Assembly: GCA_007123785.1 (NCBI GenBank)
Contig: SLGL01000397.1
Location: forward strand, 1 to 6,548
Direction: 5' to 3'
Origin: Balneolaceae bacterium
Lineage (GTDB): Bacteria; Bacteroidota; Rhodothermia; Balneolales; Balneolaceae
Length of the DNA stretch: 6,548 nucleotides
Shown here: positions 6,420 to 6,548 of the stretch, one piece after another
Layout: every line of letters starts with the position of its first letter
Position numbering within the stretch: position 1 is the stretch's first letter
Program-made: the position numbers and the translations under genes
Notes under the pieces: model-generated
Told to the model about the DNA's origin: nothing
The model's input: only the letters and a program-made list of their open reading frames with translations
Databases searched by the model: none

Positions 6420-6548
6420 CTTATATTATTGGGTTGGATTTGATATAAAATTAAATTATCTATTAATTAAGTTTCGAAACGGCCCGATATACTATATCAT
6501 GTATAAAAAATCAGATTTTTAATGATTTTTACGTAATTCGGAATAAAA
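6420..6548. promoter_or_regulatory. AT-rich region upstream of the 136-aa lipoprotein gene
   Basis: This stretch should include the lipoprotein promoter. It is dense in short symmetric sequences: TTAATTAA (6463-6470) directly abutting the perfect palindrome GTTTCGAAAC (6471-6480), GATATA-C-TATATC (6486-6498), and AAAAATCA (6506-6513) which can pair with TGATTTTT (6523-6530). TATAGT on the minus strand inside 6486-6498 matches five of six -10 bases but has no recognisable -35. The AT-only hairpin near 6506-6530 could belong to a gene beyond the window. No coding sequence is evident. Confidence 0.3.

Noticed and set aside
6500..6548. Possible start of another plus-strand gene at the right edge
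   Set aside because: The ATG at 6499-6501 gives only seven codons before TAA, and the rest is AT-rich repeat-like sequence.

Overview
The window looks like part of a chromosome from a Gram-negative bacterium of the Bacteroidota / Balneolota / Rhodothermota (FCB) group. I infer this from the AT-leaning composition, weak or absent Shine-Dalgarno sequences before most genes, several small secreted lipoproteins, acidic exported proteins, and a polytopic spermidine-synthase-like protein. No rRNA or other taxonomic marker is present, so the placement is tentative. I see no mobile element, CRISPR array, tRNA or rRNA.

Layout, left to right. (1) Positions 1-765, minus strand: the first 255 codons of a secreted protein with a concanavalin A/LamG-like beta-sandwich, cut off by the window edge. 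(2) A short divergent intergenic region, 766-871. (3) Positions 872-2037, plus strand: a tight two-gene unit with a four-helix membrane protein of unknown function followed 2 bases later by a 221-residue lipoprotein. (4) A long imperfect hairpin (2082-2127) where this unit meets the next one head-on. (5) Positions 2113-5484, minus strand: an exported protein-L-isoaspartate O-methyltransferase (pcm type, 268 aa) followed by an 825-aa protein with seven helices, a spermidine-synthase/methyltransferase-like domain, and seven more helices. (6) Positions 5626-5933, plus strand: the remains of a small lipoprotein gene, broken by an apparent one-base deletion in a T run and by tandem in-frame stops. 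(7) Positions 6009-6419, minus strand: an intact 136-aa lipoprotein with a beta-sandwich-like domain and a hairpin after its stop codon. (8) An AT-rich upstream region to the end.

Almost every product appears to belong to the cell envelope. The most interesting point is the pcm plus membrane-protein pair. Both have Rossmann methyltransferase folds. Pcm carries an N-terminal export signal, and the charge pattern of the large protein places its methyltransferase-like domain on the periplasmic side. That domain also lacks residues normally used to bind S-adenosylmethionine, so it may have lost catalysis. I do not see a clearly new multi-gene system; the strongest leads are this pair, the membrane protein/lipoprotein pair and the broken lipoprotein gene.
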